A DNA stretch of 64,000 nt from Fulvitalea axinellae. GTDB taxonomy: Bacteria; Bacteroidota; Bacteroidia; Cytophagales; Cyclobacteriaceae. The notes beneath the pieces are model-generated. The model saw only the letters and a program-made list of their open reading frames with translations, was not told the origin of the DNA and made no database searches. Positions 45,310 through 54,643 of the stretch are shown piece by piece (the first letter of the stretch is position 1; every line of letters begins with the position of its first letter). A program made the translations under genes and the position numbers. Location of the stretch: positions 1-64,000 of the forward strand of contig NZ_AP025318.1 in assembly GCF_036492835.1 (NCBI RefSeq), in the 5' to 3' direction.

Positions 45310-46080
45310 ATGAAGAAAATAATACAGATAGTACTCTTCCTTATTTTCGTTTCTCCGATGACATTGAAAGCGCAAGACCCACTGAAGAATATTCAGGAAA
45401 GGATCACCGACAGCTTCAATGGTTTTTTTGAGAAAAAAGACGGAACGGCTTTCGACGCTTTAATTTCAGAACTCAAAGCGGCGCATGACCAACGCCCTGC
45501 CAACAACCTGATTTCATACTGGTACGCCTACGCTTTATATCGAAGGGCGATAACGGAAATGGCTGTCAAGAATGAGAAAAGAACCGAAAAACTCAACGAT
45601 CAGGCCATAGAATTGATGGAAGGAATCAAGCGAAAATCGTCTGAAGATTACGCTTTATTGGCAACTGTCACGAATTATAGCCTAGCGTTCACGTCATTTT
45701 TTTCGGCGCCGTTCAAATCAAAAAAAGCGGTAAACTACGCCGATGACGCATTGGCTTTGGACAAGGAAAACCTAAGGGCTTACCTGATGAAAGGTGTAAA
45801 CGATTTCTACACGCCAAAACGATTTGGTGGCGGAAAGCACACTGTGGAATATCTGGAAAAGGCGATTTCCTTACCTGACAAATCCGCCACCGGACCTTAT
45901 GCCCCGACATGGGGGAAAAGTGAGGCCTATTGGTATCTGATCCGCTTTTATTGGAAAGAGGGAGAAAAGAAAAAAGCGAAGGAGGCGGTGACAAAAGCGA
46001 GCGGCTTATATCCCAATGATGTGTTGATTAGAAATATGAGAAAGCTAATTGACAAGGAAGCGCCAAAGACTAAGAAATAA
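45310..46080 (+). CDS. Secreted TPR-like protein within the TOMM cluster
   Basis: 256 residues with a signal peptide (MKKIIQIVLFLIFVSPMTLKAQ). The mature protein is helical with TPR-like spacing (LISYWYAYALYRRAITEMAVK, AVNYADDALALDKENLRAYLM) and the family-like YTPKRFGGGKHTVEYLEKAI. It sits between the YcaO and SagB genes, so a role in export, handling or immunity for the peptide is possible; no such role is known for the family. Confidence 0.7.
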   Translation: MKKIIQIVLFLIFVSPMTLKAQDPLKNIQERITDSFNGFFEKKDGTAFDALISELKAAHDQRPANNLISYWYAYALYRRAITEMAVKNEKRTEKLNDQAIELMEGIKRKSSEDYALLATVTNYSLAFTSFFSAPFKSKKAVNYADDALALDKENLRAYLMKGVNDFYTPKRFGGGKHTVEYLEKAISLPDKSATGPYAPTWGKSEAYWYLIRFYWKEGEKKKAKEAVTKASGLYPNDVLIRNMRKLIDKEAPKTKK

Positions 46081-46129
46081 GATGGGATAGAAGGCCCCAT
46101 CGTCCAAGAACTAACTGACTTGAATCGGT

Positions 46130-46972
46130 ATGAAAAAGAACATAGATAATCTGTTTTACGAGCAAAACCTTAGCCCAAGCGCTATTGATTTTATCGAATC
46201 GTCGAAGGTGAAAAGCTATGACTTGGCCGACTTCGGCAGACATATCGGCACAGTGATGAGCTCCGGGTATCATATGCGCCAAATAATTGGTACAAGTGTG
46301 GAGCTTGGTAATACGGAAAAAGTGGCGCTTAATACGGAAACGAAAAACGAGGATCGGGTAAAGGAACTACGGCGCATTCAAAACGAACGGAAAAGTACCC
46401 GGGCGTTTGGCAAAGGAATGGACTTGGATGATTTGTCGGCGTTATTGCTAAATTCATATTTTGTGATTGACGGATCGAAAGCCAGTGACCGGGCTCCTGC
46501 CCGCCGGAGTATCGCCTCGGGCGGTGCGGTGTACTCGATCGATCAGTACTTCATTAATCTGAACGTGGTGGGTCTGGAACGTGGAGTGTATTATTACAAC
46601 CTCCAGCAAGAACGATTGGATAAATTGCCGATATACGATGGGAAAGAATCCTTGTTTGAGAAACGTTTTGCGGATGCGTTTTATACAAATATCCGTAAAG
46701 ACTGGGATTTCGATTCGGCGGGAGGCGTTCTGGTTTCTGTCGCTACATTGAGTCGGGCGTCTTGTAAATATAAAGATCGTGGCGTGCGGTTCGCCCTAAT
46801 GGATGCGGGAAGCATAATGCAAAACGTACATTTGGCGGCGGCAGCTTTGGATTTAGCCGTGTGCGCAAACGGCGGATATCTGGATGACCAAATAGGAGAG
46901 TTGTTGGGCCTGATAGAGCCGGATGAAATCGCCTTGAACACAATGATTGTTGGTCGAATGAAAACCGAATGA
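46130..46972 (+). CDS. SagB-type nitroreductase-like azoline dehydrogenase
   Basis: 280 residues, FMN-dependent. It oxidises thiazolines/oxazolines to thiazoles/oxazoles. Conserved SagB-type features are RKSTRAF near residue 84, R-x-x-x-A-S-G-G-A-x-Y-S (ARRSIASGGAVYSIDQYF), and the C-terminal block KYKDRGVRFALMDAGSIMQN plus GGYLDDQIGELLGL. The N-terminal ~80 residues are a lineage-typical extension. The stop overlaps closely with the next gene (one-base gap), indicating tight co-translation with the M50 protease gene. Confidence 0.92.
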   Translation: MKKNIDNLFYEQNLSPSAIDFIESSKVKSYDLADFGRHIGTVMSSGYHMRQIIGTSVELGNTEKVALNTETKNEDRVKELRRIQNERKSTRAFGKGMDLDDLSALLLNSYFVIDGSKASDRAPARRSIASGGAVYSIDQYFINLNVVGLERGVYYYNLQQERLDKLPIYDGKESLFEKRFADAFYTNIRKDWDFDSAGGVLVSVATLSRASCKYKDRGVRFALMDAGSIMQNVHLAAAALDLAVCANGGYLDDQIGELLGLIEPDEIALNTMIVGRMKTE

Positions 46973-46973
46973 T

Positions 46974-48173
46974 ATGGGGCAACGCAAGGCCAAAGGCAAA
47001 ATTCGGTTCAATGAGGAATTTACGGTACTGAGTAATGACGGAAACGATGGTCGGGTAATTCTGCAAAATAGCCTGACTAAGCTGACGGTCACGCTCAGCG
47101 AGCCCGAGCTCGATATAATCCGCTATTATGGCGAGTATCCGGAATTTGGCAAGGTCAAACGCCATTTTGATGAATTTGAACTGACGGATCAGCTTCTGGG
47201 AACTTTGCTTACCAAGGCTTTCGAATTGACTTTGTTAATTGATGACACTTATATCCCTCCAAAAAAAGAAAAGAAGAGGGCTTTACCAATAGCGGCCTTG
47301 AACTACATTTTGGTTCGCTTAACCTTGATTGCCGGAAAACTGACGGGCCTGAAGCTCAATCCTGTTTTTGCGGGCTCGTTTCTTTTCTTCCGCTTGGTGA
47401 GCGCCGATTTGTCAGGCAGTTGGATGGAGCGTTTGGGGAACTCCCGAGTGGGCCGAGGAATAGTTTACGTATTTTTCTGGGTAAGTTTCGCTATAATGAC
47501 GGGATTGGTGGCGTTTTCTGATTCGGAGCTCTCTTATACGGCCTTTATAAATGCCACGTTTAGTTGGTATTGGACAGCTTTGATTGTTTTTGTGACGGTC
47601 TTCGTTACTTTGATTCTGCACGAAGCGGGGCATTATATGGAGCTGAAACGTTTCGGAGGTAAGGCAAACGAAATAGGCGCCGGTTTTCTGTACGGCTTTC
47701 TGCCTATTTGTTTTACGAACGTGACAGAAGTAGGACTTTGGGAGGATAAATGGCGTAGGATACAGGTGACTGTAGCCGGTATCTGGGTAGACGTTTGGTT
47801 GATTCTCTTTTTCGCCGTATTAGTGCTTTACACACCGTCTCATTCTTGGTCCGCGTATATCGGTGTTATTATGCTTTTTTATATGGTGATTAGATTATTG
47901 ACTAATATGAATTTTCTAATTCCGAATACTGACGGTTATTTTATTTTCTGTGACTTATTCGGTTTCGAAAATCTGTATCGCCGTTCTTTCGAAGGGTTTA
48001 AAAATTTGTTTAAAACCGTGAAGTCGGGAAGTGTCCGTAAACTGAATTTCCGGATGGTTACAAAAGCTTCATACTTCTTGGTTTCCAACCTAATGATTGT
48101 CGTTTATTGGCTAATGATTTCTTTTCTGATCTTTTATCCGGTATGGATCGAATTGGTTTCTAGAATAATATGA
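46974..48173 (+). CDS. PqqD-like domain fused to M50 (site-2 type) membrane metalloprotease
   Basis: 399 residues. The N-terminal ~90 residues resemble a PqqD/RRE-type winged helix (LTVTLSEPELDIIRYYGEY), which in RiPP pathways binds leader peptides. The rest is a polytopic membrane protein with the zinc motif HEAGH at 216-220 and a second metal-site motif NTDGY at 318-322, as in site-2 proteases of the M50 family. It probably removes the leader from the modified precursor at the membrane. In classical sag clusters this role is assigned to the unrelated CAAX-type SagE. It starts two bases after the SagB stop. Confidence 0.82.
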   Translation: MGQRKAKGKIRFNEEFTVLSNDGNDGRVILQNSLTKLTVTLSEPELDIIRYYGEYPEFGKVKRHFDEFELTDQLLGTLLTKAFELTLLIDDTYIPPKKEKKRALPIAALNYILVRLTLIAGKLTGLKLNPVFAGSFLFFRLVSADLSGSWMERLGNSRVGRGIVYVFFWVSFAIMTGLVAFSDSELSYTAFINATFSWYWTALIVFVTVFVTLILHEAGHYMELKRFGGKANEIGAGFLYGFLPICFTNVTEVGLWEDKWRRIQVTVAGIWVDVWLILFFAVLVLYTPSHSWSAYIGVIMLFYMVIRLLTNMNFLIPNTDGYFIFCDLFGFENLYRRSFEGFKNLFKTVKSGSVRKLNFRMVTKASYFLVSNLMIVVYWLMISFLIFYPVWIELVSRII

Positions 48174-48202
48174 TTTAGGTGATGAAGATGACTGTATAGA
48201 AA

Positions 48203-50356
48203 ATGACAGCTAGGGTAGCTCTTATCGTTTTGGCCTTTGCGCTGGGTGTTATTTCGGAGGTTGTGGCACAACTTCCGGAACGGCTTTATGGCGTAGTGCA
48301 AGACGAAACGGGCGAACCGCTGTACGGCGCCAGCGTATACGTTCTTCACCATACCGAAGCGGGAACCACTACGGATTGGGAAGGTCGTTTTTCTCTTAGT
48401 TTAAAAAATATTACCCCGAATGATACGCTGATTTTTACTTTTGTCGGCTACGATACGGTCTCAAAATTGCTTTCGGAAATAAAGACGAAAGACCTTATTG
48501 TAAAACTGGAACTGGCGTCAGCTTTACTTGGAGAAATTACTATAGAAGCCTCACGGCCAATTGCGGAGACATTTTCAGTGGCGAAAATAGAGAAGTTGCA
48601 GATTTATCTAAACGCTTCCGCCGCCGGAGATCCGCTTCGGGCGGTTTCGCTTTTGCCATCATCCACCAATCTCGACGAATCGGCCAGTCCGTCATTGCGG
48701 GGCAGTCCTTCTTCTTGGACTAGGGTTTATCTGAACGGTGTTCCAGTCTATCGGCCCGTCCGTAATTCAACCATCTCAGGCGCGGGTACCTTTAGTCTTT
48801 TCAATGCTGAGCTTTTGAAGGATGAATTGGTGTTTGCCAGTAACCCGCCCTTGACTTTGGGACAATCCAGTGCAGGGTTGATTAGCTTAACCACAGCGAA
48901 CAAGCTGGAAAGTAACCAATACGATATTTCGGCGGGACTGGCTCACGGAGGTTTTCTGTTTTCTCAAAAATTGGGAGCGGAAAGCTTTGTGCAGGCTTAT
49001 GCCAATTATCAATTCGACGACTGGTTTTTGCCTGTGAATAAGGCTCTGGCCGAAGATTTAAAGCATTTCTACACACGGGATGGGGGATTACATTTTGTAA
49101 AGCGTTTCGGTGAAAACTCCAACATAAAATATTATGGATATTTGATTGATGAGGGTTCTGATTTTATTAGTCAGCAATATAATTATACGGGTTTGGCCAA
49201 AGGCCGTAAGAAAAGAACATTCCACACTTTACGATATGAGATCCGATCCGATAGAAATGTGTTTTTTGTAAATGGAGGATATGATATCAGTGACTCGGGA
49301 TATAAATTCGGAGTTATAGATTCAGAGCAAAAAGAACAACAGGCATACGGATCTTTAAATTATAAATATATCTGGTCAGAGAATCTGAATACGCAAATAG
49401 GCGTATCGGATTTATATGTCAAAAGAACGTTTGGTGGAGATATTCCTGAATATCCTTTTTTGGTAGCTCCCGGTTCACCGATTATTTCCGAAACGGAGAC
49501 GGAAGAGAGGCATCGGGTGGAAGCGTATTTTTATGGAAAATGGTTTCCGATAGAAGGCTGGACGATAGGAGCAGGGGTACGCCCGACAATTCCCATTAAT
49601 GGACAAACCGCATATCTGAGCGGACAACTAAGCGCCAAGTATGAATGGGAAAAAGGGAACAGCCTGATGCTTTCGGGAGGAAGATATTACAGTGATTTTG
49701 TTCCTGTTTATGATGATGTGCGGCACCGCATAATCCGAAGTGATCAGATTGCCTTGGAATATCGCTTGGATGGAGAGGATTTGCTTGCTAACATCGGTCT
49801 TTATTTCAAGAAGGAAAGAGATTTGGCTACGGAGCGTGATATTTTGGGTTTGGAGTACTTTCTAGAACAACGCTTCTTGACCAAATTCCGGGCGAATTTG
49901 TCCATGACTTGGGCACATGGTACCGAAAAAAGCTTGGGCAAGGATTATCCGGTTTCCTACCTTCCTCCAATTTTTGTCAAATTCGGATTTGATTTTCAGG
50001 ATCCCCGACTTTTTAGTTTTGGATTAAATTGGCAATACCGTCAGGGTTCATATTATACAATGATCGACGGGGCTTCTTTTGATCCGGAAAAGGGTGGGTA
50101 TATTCCATCTTTTAGTTCTGAAATAAACGGAGAGCAATTCGGAGATTATCAGACCTTGAATATCTCGGCAAATAAATTAATACCGATAGGCAAACAGACG
50201 ATTATCGTTTATATAACTGCCAGTAATATTCTGGATAATAAGAATGAATGGGAATGGCGGTACACGGAAAACTATTCAGACAAAAGCCCGGCACATTACC
50301 AACGTAGAACGCTGTATTTGGGTGTGGTTTTTAAATTCGGGCAGGTTTCCAATTAA
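48203..50356 (+). CDS. TonB-dependent receptor
   Basis: 717 residues with a signal peptide (ARVALIVLAFALGVISEVVAQ), a carboxypeptidase-regulatory-like N-terminal domain (GVVQDETGEPLYGASVYVLHH, then TLIFTFVGYDT), a plug region (about 125-235; the conserved LRG in SPSLRGSPSSWTRVYLNGVP), and a barrel with alternating aromatic strands ending in GVVFKFGQ. It sits at the end of the TOMM cluster, 29 bases after the protease gene. It could move the product or a related ligand across the outer membrane, or be a receptor for the peptide; direction is not determined. Confidence 0.85.
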   Translation: MTARVALIVLAFALGVISEVVAQLPERLYGVVQDETGEPLYGASVYVLHHTEAGTTTDWEGRFSLSLKNITPNDTLIFTFVGYDTVSKLLSEIKTKDLIVKLELASALLGEITIEASRPIAETFSVAKIEKLQIYLNASAAGDPLRAVSLLPSSTNLDESASPSLRGSPSSWTRVYLNGVPVYRPVRNSTISGAGTFSLFNAELLKDELVFASNPPLTLGQSSAGLISLTTANKLESNQYDISAGLAHGGFLFSQKLGAESFVQAYANYQFDDWFLPVNKALAEDLKHFYTRDGGLHFVKRFGENSNIKYYGYLIDEGSDFISQQYNYTGLAKGRKKRTFHTLRYEIRSDRNVFFVNGGYDISDSGYKFGVIDSEQKEQQAYGSLNYKYIWSENLNTQIGVSDLYVKRTFGGDIPEYPFLVAPGSPIISETETEERHRVEAYFYGKWFPIEGWTIGAGVRPTIPINGQTAYLSGQLSAKYEWEKGNSLMLSGGRYYSDFVPVYDDVRHRIIRSDQIALEYRLDGEDLLANIGLYFKKERDLATERDILGLEYFLEQRFLTKFRANLSMTWAHGTEKSLGKDYPVSYLPPIFVKFGFDFQDPRLFSFGLNWQYRQGSYYTMIDGASFDPEKGGYIPSFSSEINGEQFGDYQTLNISANKLIPIGKQTIIVYITASNILDNKNEWEWRYTENYSDKSPAHYQRRTLYLGVVFKFGQVSN

Positions 50357-50524
50357 TGGTTATTATGAGTGCTTGGGTTTGGCCCCAAACCGGAAAAGGT
50401 GTATATTGATACCATAGCCTTTGGGTTATATAACCACTAAAAACTACTTCATACGAACGACCGTTTTTCGGTTATTCTTCATTCGCTTTTTTGAATTATT
50501 TTTATCAAACAAAGAAGAATCGTC

Positions 50525-50785
50525 ATGTCTATTGACTTCACCGAAGAAGAGAGGGAGCTGGTTTGCGAGGAGATAAAAGTCTGGAAAAATGAAGCGACCA
50601 AGGACCGTTGGGCGCTTAGCCGGATTATAGATATCTACGACGCCATTTTGGAAAAGATGAGTGTGTCGGGTCCTGTAAGCCTGGAAAAGATGGAGAAGTT
50701 GGAGGTAATGGAGCGTTTGAACGCCACATTATTAGAAAATCCGGAAATGGCGCACGCAAAGAGCGCATTAGGGAAACTCGCTTAA
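50525..50785 (+). CDS. Small cytoplasmic helical protein
   Basis: 86 residues, acidic and helical (FTEEERELVCEEIKVWKNE, EKMEKLEVMERLNATLLE). No signal peptide or known family. It follows the receptor gene by 168 bp and is closed by a terminator, so it may be the last gene of the TOMM region or independent. Confidence 0.6.
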   Translation: MSIDFTEEERELVCEEIKVWKNEATKDRWALSRIIDIYDAILEKMSVSGPVSLEKMEKLEVMERLNATLLENPEMAHAKSALGKLA

Positions 50786-50820
50786 TCCCGCATTTCGGAC
50801 ATTAATTCGCTTATTATAAG

Positions 50821-50855
50821 AAAGCCTTTCGGCCGTGTGTTGAAGGGCTTTTTGT
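50821..50855 (+). terminator. Rho-independent terminator
   Basis: Stem AAAGCCTTTC / GAAGGGCTTT (one G-U pair) with an 11-base loop and TTTTTG tail, 35 bases after the stop at 50785. Confidence 0.82.
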
Positions 50856-50937
50856 TTAGGAAATTTCTTCTTGTTTTTAAACAGAGACACTTTGTCCCCG
50901 GTTTGGACTTTAAACAGTCTTCACAAAACTTAAAACC

Positions 50938-51111
50938 ATGGCTAGGGACGAAGAAAGATACGATGAGGAGAACGATAAAAAAAAGGAAGATCCAAGCCCC
51001 GAACGCGATATGAGCGAGGAGGCAGGAGCCAGGTCCACTGATTATGACGGGGACAATTTTGTTGATGACGAGAGCTGGGTGAACCGTGGACGACGACGTT
51101 CAAAAGACTAG
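50938..51111 (+). CDS. Small acidic protein (57 residues)
   Basis: Frame from ATG 50938-50940 to TAG 51109-51111. Strongly charged and polar (MARDEERYDEENDKKKED, NFVDDESWVNRGRRRSKD), with no hydrophobic segment, which suggests an intrinsically disordered protein. A terminator-like hairpin follows. Too short for family assignment; the composition and flanking signals support a real gene. Confidence 0.5.
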   Translation: MARDEERYDEENDKKKEDPSPERDMSEEAGARSTDYDGDNFVDDESWVNRGRRRSKD

Positions 51112-51578
51112 AATAGGTACACGAAAAGCGGATCAATAGGCTTGACCCGCTTTTCATAACTCCCCTTAAAATACCCTCATATATATTTTTTGAATAAATT
51201 ATCGGTAAGGAGAACATAATTAAGAGTAACTCTTGAAGGCTTTTTTCTCCGTCTTTTTACTGTTTTCTATCGACTTTGTTTTCTTGTTGCTTTAGGGTTT
51301 AAATTGCTGTTAAACAGGTTTCTGTGTGCTGTTTTTCATTTGTGCTTATGAAGCGTTTCTAATGAAAATATTATCTTGATTGGATTATAATTATGTTTTA
51401 TTTTTTCACCATACAATGAATCGGTTCTATCGTCTACATAGTGTTTGTTGTTAATCCCGATTTTTATTTTCCTTCCTTCGTTTTTTCAGTTTAGACACAG
51501 GAAGGCTCTCGCACATTTTTAGCTGATCACGGATCTTGGCGGTATTCCGGGATTGGTTTTTTTAATGAAAATCCGGTA
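51112..51578. other. AT-rich intergenic region
   Basis: Beyond the hairpin at 51123 nothing is recognised. The region is rich in T-runs and presumably holds the promoter of the GH2 gene. Confidence 0.5.
51123..51155 (+). terminator. Terminator-like hairpin
   Basis: GAAAAGCGG pairs with CCGCTTTTC, with an inner CAA/TTG pairing; no T-tract follows the stem, so termination is uncertain. Confidence 0.45.
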
Positions 51579-53378
51579 ATGATGAGAACGAACACTATGG
51601 TGGCGCTTCTGTTTGCGCTTTTCTTCTCTATTGGCTCAGCAGATGTCTTGGCTGAGGGAATTGTTTTACAAAATGCTGAAAACCGTGAAGGCTTTGTCTT
51701 GGATGGTCTTTGGAACGTTCGTTTGGCTCCATTTAGGGGCGGAAACGGAAAGGGGATGTCAAAACCGATGAAACCCGGAGCCAAAGACGAGTCTTTTGTG
51801 GATCGTTTGGCGGTACCTGGAGATTGGAATACTCAGGCTGAAAAATTATACTATTATGAGGGGTCCGTATTTTACAAAAGAAACTTTAAATGGAAAAAGA
51901 ATTCTGCCAAGCGCTACATCCTTCATTTTGGTGCGGCTAATTACGAAGCTGAGGTTTTCCTGAACGGAAATACAATCGGTACGCATAAAGGTGGTTTTAC
52001 GCCTTTTGATTTCGAAGTAACCGATGAACTGTTAAACGGTGATAATACTTTGGTGGTGAAGGTCACGAATCAGCGAAAGAAAGAGTCCATTCCGACTATT
52101 CGCTTTGATTGGTGGAATTATGGAGGCCTTACGCGTTCTGTAAAGTTGGTTGAGGTTGGCGAAACCTTTATTTCGGATTATTCAGTGGCCTTGGATCAGA
52201 ATGATAAGCGGATGATTTCGGGCTGGACACAACTTGACGGAAAATACCAAGGGAAAGAGGTGACGGTTGAGATACCGGAATTGAAGATCAAAAAATCGGT
52301 TACGGTATCTGATAATGGTAAAGCCGAGTTTATCGTTAAGCCGAAGCGATTGGAATTGTGGTCGCCGGAAACGCCCAAATTGTATACTGTTCGTTTAACG
52401 GTTGGCGATGATAAGGTAGAGGACAAAATTGGATTTAGAAGTATCGAAACCAAGAACGGAGATATACTTTTGAACGGGAAGAAGGTTTTTCTCCGTGGTA
52501 TAAACCTGCATGAGGAAGCGCCGATGGGTGGCGGTCGTCTTACTACGGCCGAGGAATGCCGGACTTTGTTGGGTTGGGCTAAAGAGCTTGGCTGTAACTT
52601 CGTTCGCTTGGCGCATTATCCGCATAGCGAAATGATGGTACGTGAGGCTGAGCGCATGGGGCTGATGGTTTGGGCCGAAATTCCGGTGTATTGGAAAATA
52701 GATTTTGAAAATGAAACGGCTTACGCAAACGCCGAACAGATGTTGGTGGAGATGGTTCAGCGTGACCGTAACCGGGCTTCCGTTATCCTGTGGTCTGTGG
52801 CTAACGAGACTAGAGAAAGTGAGGCTCGTCAGCGCTTCTTGGGGAATCTTCTAAAAAAGACCAAAGAATTGGATCCTGTCCGGTTAACTACCGCTGCTTT
52901 AGAAGCCTTTAAAGAAGTGGATGGAGTCCGTGTAATCGACGATCCGTTAGGCGATTTGGTAGATGTTTTGGGCGTGAATTGTTACTGCGGTTGGTATTTC
53001 AGAAAACCTACAGAGTGCCCGGAATTGGGCTGGGAAATTAAGTTCGATAAGCCCGTAATTTTCAGCGAATTCGGAGCGGGCGCTTTGCAGGGCCATTATG
53101 GCGACAAAAGTGAGAAATGGACCGAAGAATATCAGGAAGAGGTTTATCGTCAAAATATCGGGATGATTAAGGAGCAAATGCCTTTTCTCGATGGTATGAC
53201 TCCTTGGATTTTGGTTGATTTCCGTTCTCCGATTCGTCCGAACCGTGTGATTCAGAACGACTATAACAGGAAGGGCCTTCTTTCTGAAAAAGGCGTGCGC
53301 AAAAAAGCGTTTTACGTATTACAGAAATTCTATCAAGAATTAGAAGAAAAAGCTTTCGGAAAAGGAAAGGTCCAATAG
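51579..53378 (+). CDS. Glycoside hydrolase family 2 (beta-glucuronidase-like)
   Basis: 599 residues with signal peptide (ALLFALFFSIGSADVLA). Jelly-roll sugar-binding domain (about 30-190; PGDWNTQ, YYEGSVFYKRNF), immunoglobulin-like domain (about 195-280), and TIM-barrel catalytic domain (about 285-590). The retaining catalytic pair is visible: acid/base Glu410 in WSVANE and nucleophile Glu497 in FSEFGAG. Short length and FLRGINLHEEAP fit the beta-glucuronidase/beta-galactosidase branch rather than LacZ. Probably periplasmic. Two insertion sequences lie directly downstream. Confidence 0.92.
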   Translation: MMRTNTMVALLFALFFSIGSADVLAEGIVLQNAENREGFVLDGLWNVRLAPFRGGNGKGMSKPMKPGAKDESFVDRLAVPGDWNTQAEKLYYYEGSVFYKRNFKWKKNSAKRYILHFGAANYEAEVFLNGNTIGTHKGGFTPFDFEVTDELLNGDNTLVVKVTNQRKKESIPTIRFDWWNYGGLTRSVKLVEVGETFISDYSVALDQNDKRMISGWTQLDGKYQGKEVTVEIPELKIKKSVTVSDNGKAEFIVKPKRLELWSPETPKLYTVRLTVGDDKVEDKIGFRSIETKNGDILLNGKKVFLRGINLHEEAPMGGGRLTTAEECRTLLGWAKELGCNFVRLAHYPHSEMMVREAERMGLMVWAEIPVYWKIDFENETAYANAEQMLVEMVQRDRNRASVILWSVANETRESEARQRFLGNLLKKTKELDPVRLTTAALEAFKEVDGVRVIDDPLGDLVDVLGVNCYCGWYFRKPTECPELGWEIKFDKPVIFSEFGAGALQGHYGDKSEKWTEEYQEEVYRQNIGMIKEQMPFLDGMTPWILVDFRSPIRPNRVIQNDYNRKGLLSEKGVRKKAFYVLQKFYQELEEKAFGKGKVQ

Positions 53379-53473
53379 TTTTGGGAAGTGTGAATGGGTC
53401 TAATAGGATAGTTTTTTATTAAAAATTAAATGTAAATAAATCAATACGTAATATTATATTTATATTTACACAT

Positions 53474-54640
53474 CACAGTACATGACAAAAAATGGCTTTC
53501 CGAATCATTGCGTAATTTTGAGTGACCAAACTTAAACCCGCAAAACGATTGGAAAGCCAGTTCGAATATACAAAACTACAGACCTTAATTACCAGTGAAC
53601 CCGAGTTAAAGAAACTGAATAAGGCCCGACTAAAACTGCTTTGTTACCTGATAACCTCGTTGATCAAAGTCCAAAAGGTTGGTTTCAGACACCTTTCGGA
53701 AGGATACGATTCGGGAGCTACGGTGACGTCCAACATGAGGAGGATTCAGCGTTTCTTTGCCAAATTCGAATTTCCGGAAGAGGGCTTTTCCCGGCTTATC
53801 ATCAGGATGATTCCCGTCAAAGGGAAATACCGGATCGCCATTGACCGGACCAACTGGAAGTTCGGGAAAAGGAACATCAACTTGCTGTTTCTCTGCGTTG
53901 TATACAAAGGCGTGGGTATTCCGTTGATATGGAAAGTGCTTGGGGACAAGAAGGGGAATTCGAGCACGGCCGAACGAAAAGGTCTTCTCGGGAAGTTTAT
54001 CGAATGGTTCGGTGCGGATATGATCGAACGCATTACCGCTGACCGGGAATTTATCGGCGAAGAATGGTGGGAATTCCTGCTGGAACACGGGATCCCTTTT
54101 TATATCCGCATCAAGGAAAACGCGTTAATAGGGTTGCATGGCGGAAGATTCGTAAACGCCAGGCGATTGTTTGCGCCCCATAAGCTGAAAGTCGCCTATT
54201 TTCATCCGACTTCCGTGACGATCACCAAGGTGAAGGTGTATGTTTCGGGAATGAAGTACATCGAGAACGGAAAGCTCGAATACTTGATCCTCGCGTCTCC
54301 GAAAAACACTCGGGAAAGCTTAGAAATCTACCGTGAACGCTGGCAGATAGAAACCATGTTCAGGGGCTTCAAAAGTGCGGGCTTCAACCTTGAGGATACG
54401 CATTTACAAGATTACGAAAGGATAAACAAGTTGCTGTGTGTCATAGCAATAGCGTTTATCTGGTCGTATAATATCGGGATTTTCAAACACGAAGAGGAGG
54501 AGCCGATCAAAATCAAAAAACACGGGAGAAGGGCGAAAAGCTTTTTCTCGTACGGCCTTGAGGAAATAGCCCACGCTCTGATTAATAAGGTCGAAACGAA
54601 GATCGAGAGATTATCAGGGCTATTTTTGTCATGTACTTAG
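53474..54640 (+). mobile_element. IS4-family insertion sequence, copy 2 (1167 bp)
   Basis: Same length and terminal repeats as the other copies (CACAGTACATGAC left, GTCATGTACTTAG right). Its transposase differs from copies 1 and 3 at several residues. It is the older insertion at this site, since copy 3 interrupts its target duplication. Confidence 0.95.
53522..54640 (+). CDS. IS4-family DDE transposase (copy 2)
   Basis: 372 residues, GTG start, complete DDE and YREK motifs (DRTNW, ADREFIG, YRERWQIETMFRGFK). It differs from copies 1 and 3 at, for example, RKGLLG instead of RKDLLG, FGADMIER instead of FGSDMIEH, GLHGGRF instead of GLRGGRF and HEEEEPIK instead of HDEEKPIK. Still intact and presumably active. 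Confidence 0.95.
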   Translation: MTKLKPAKRLESQFEYTKLQTLITSEPELKKLNKARLKLLCYLITSLIKVQKVGFRHLSEGYDSGATVTSNMRRIQRFFAKFEFPEEGFSRLIIRMIPVKGKYRIAIDRTNWKFGKRNINLLFLCVVYKGVGIPLIWKVLGDKKGNSSTAERKGLLGKFIEWFGADMIERITADREFIGEEWWEFLLEHGIPFYIRIKENALIGLHGGRFVNARRLFAPHKLKVAYFHPTSVTITKVKVYVSGMKYIENGKLEYLILASPKNTRESLEIYRERWQIETMFRGFKSAGFNLEDTHLQDYERINKLLCVIAIAFIWSYNIGIFKHEEEEPIKIKKHGRRAKSFFSYGLEEIAHALINKVETKIERLSGLFLSCT

Positions 54641-54643
54641 TTT

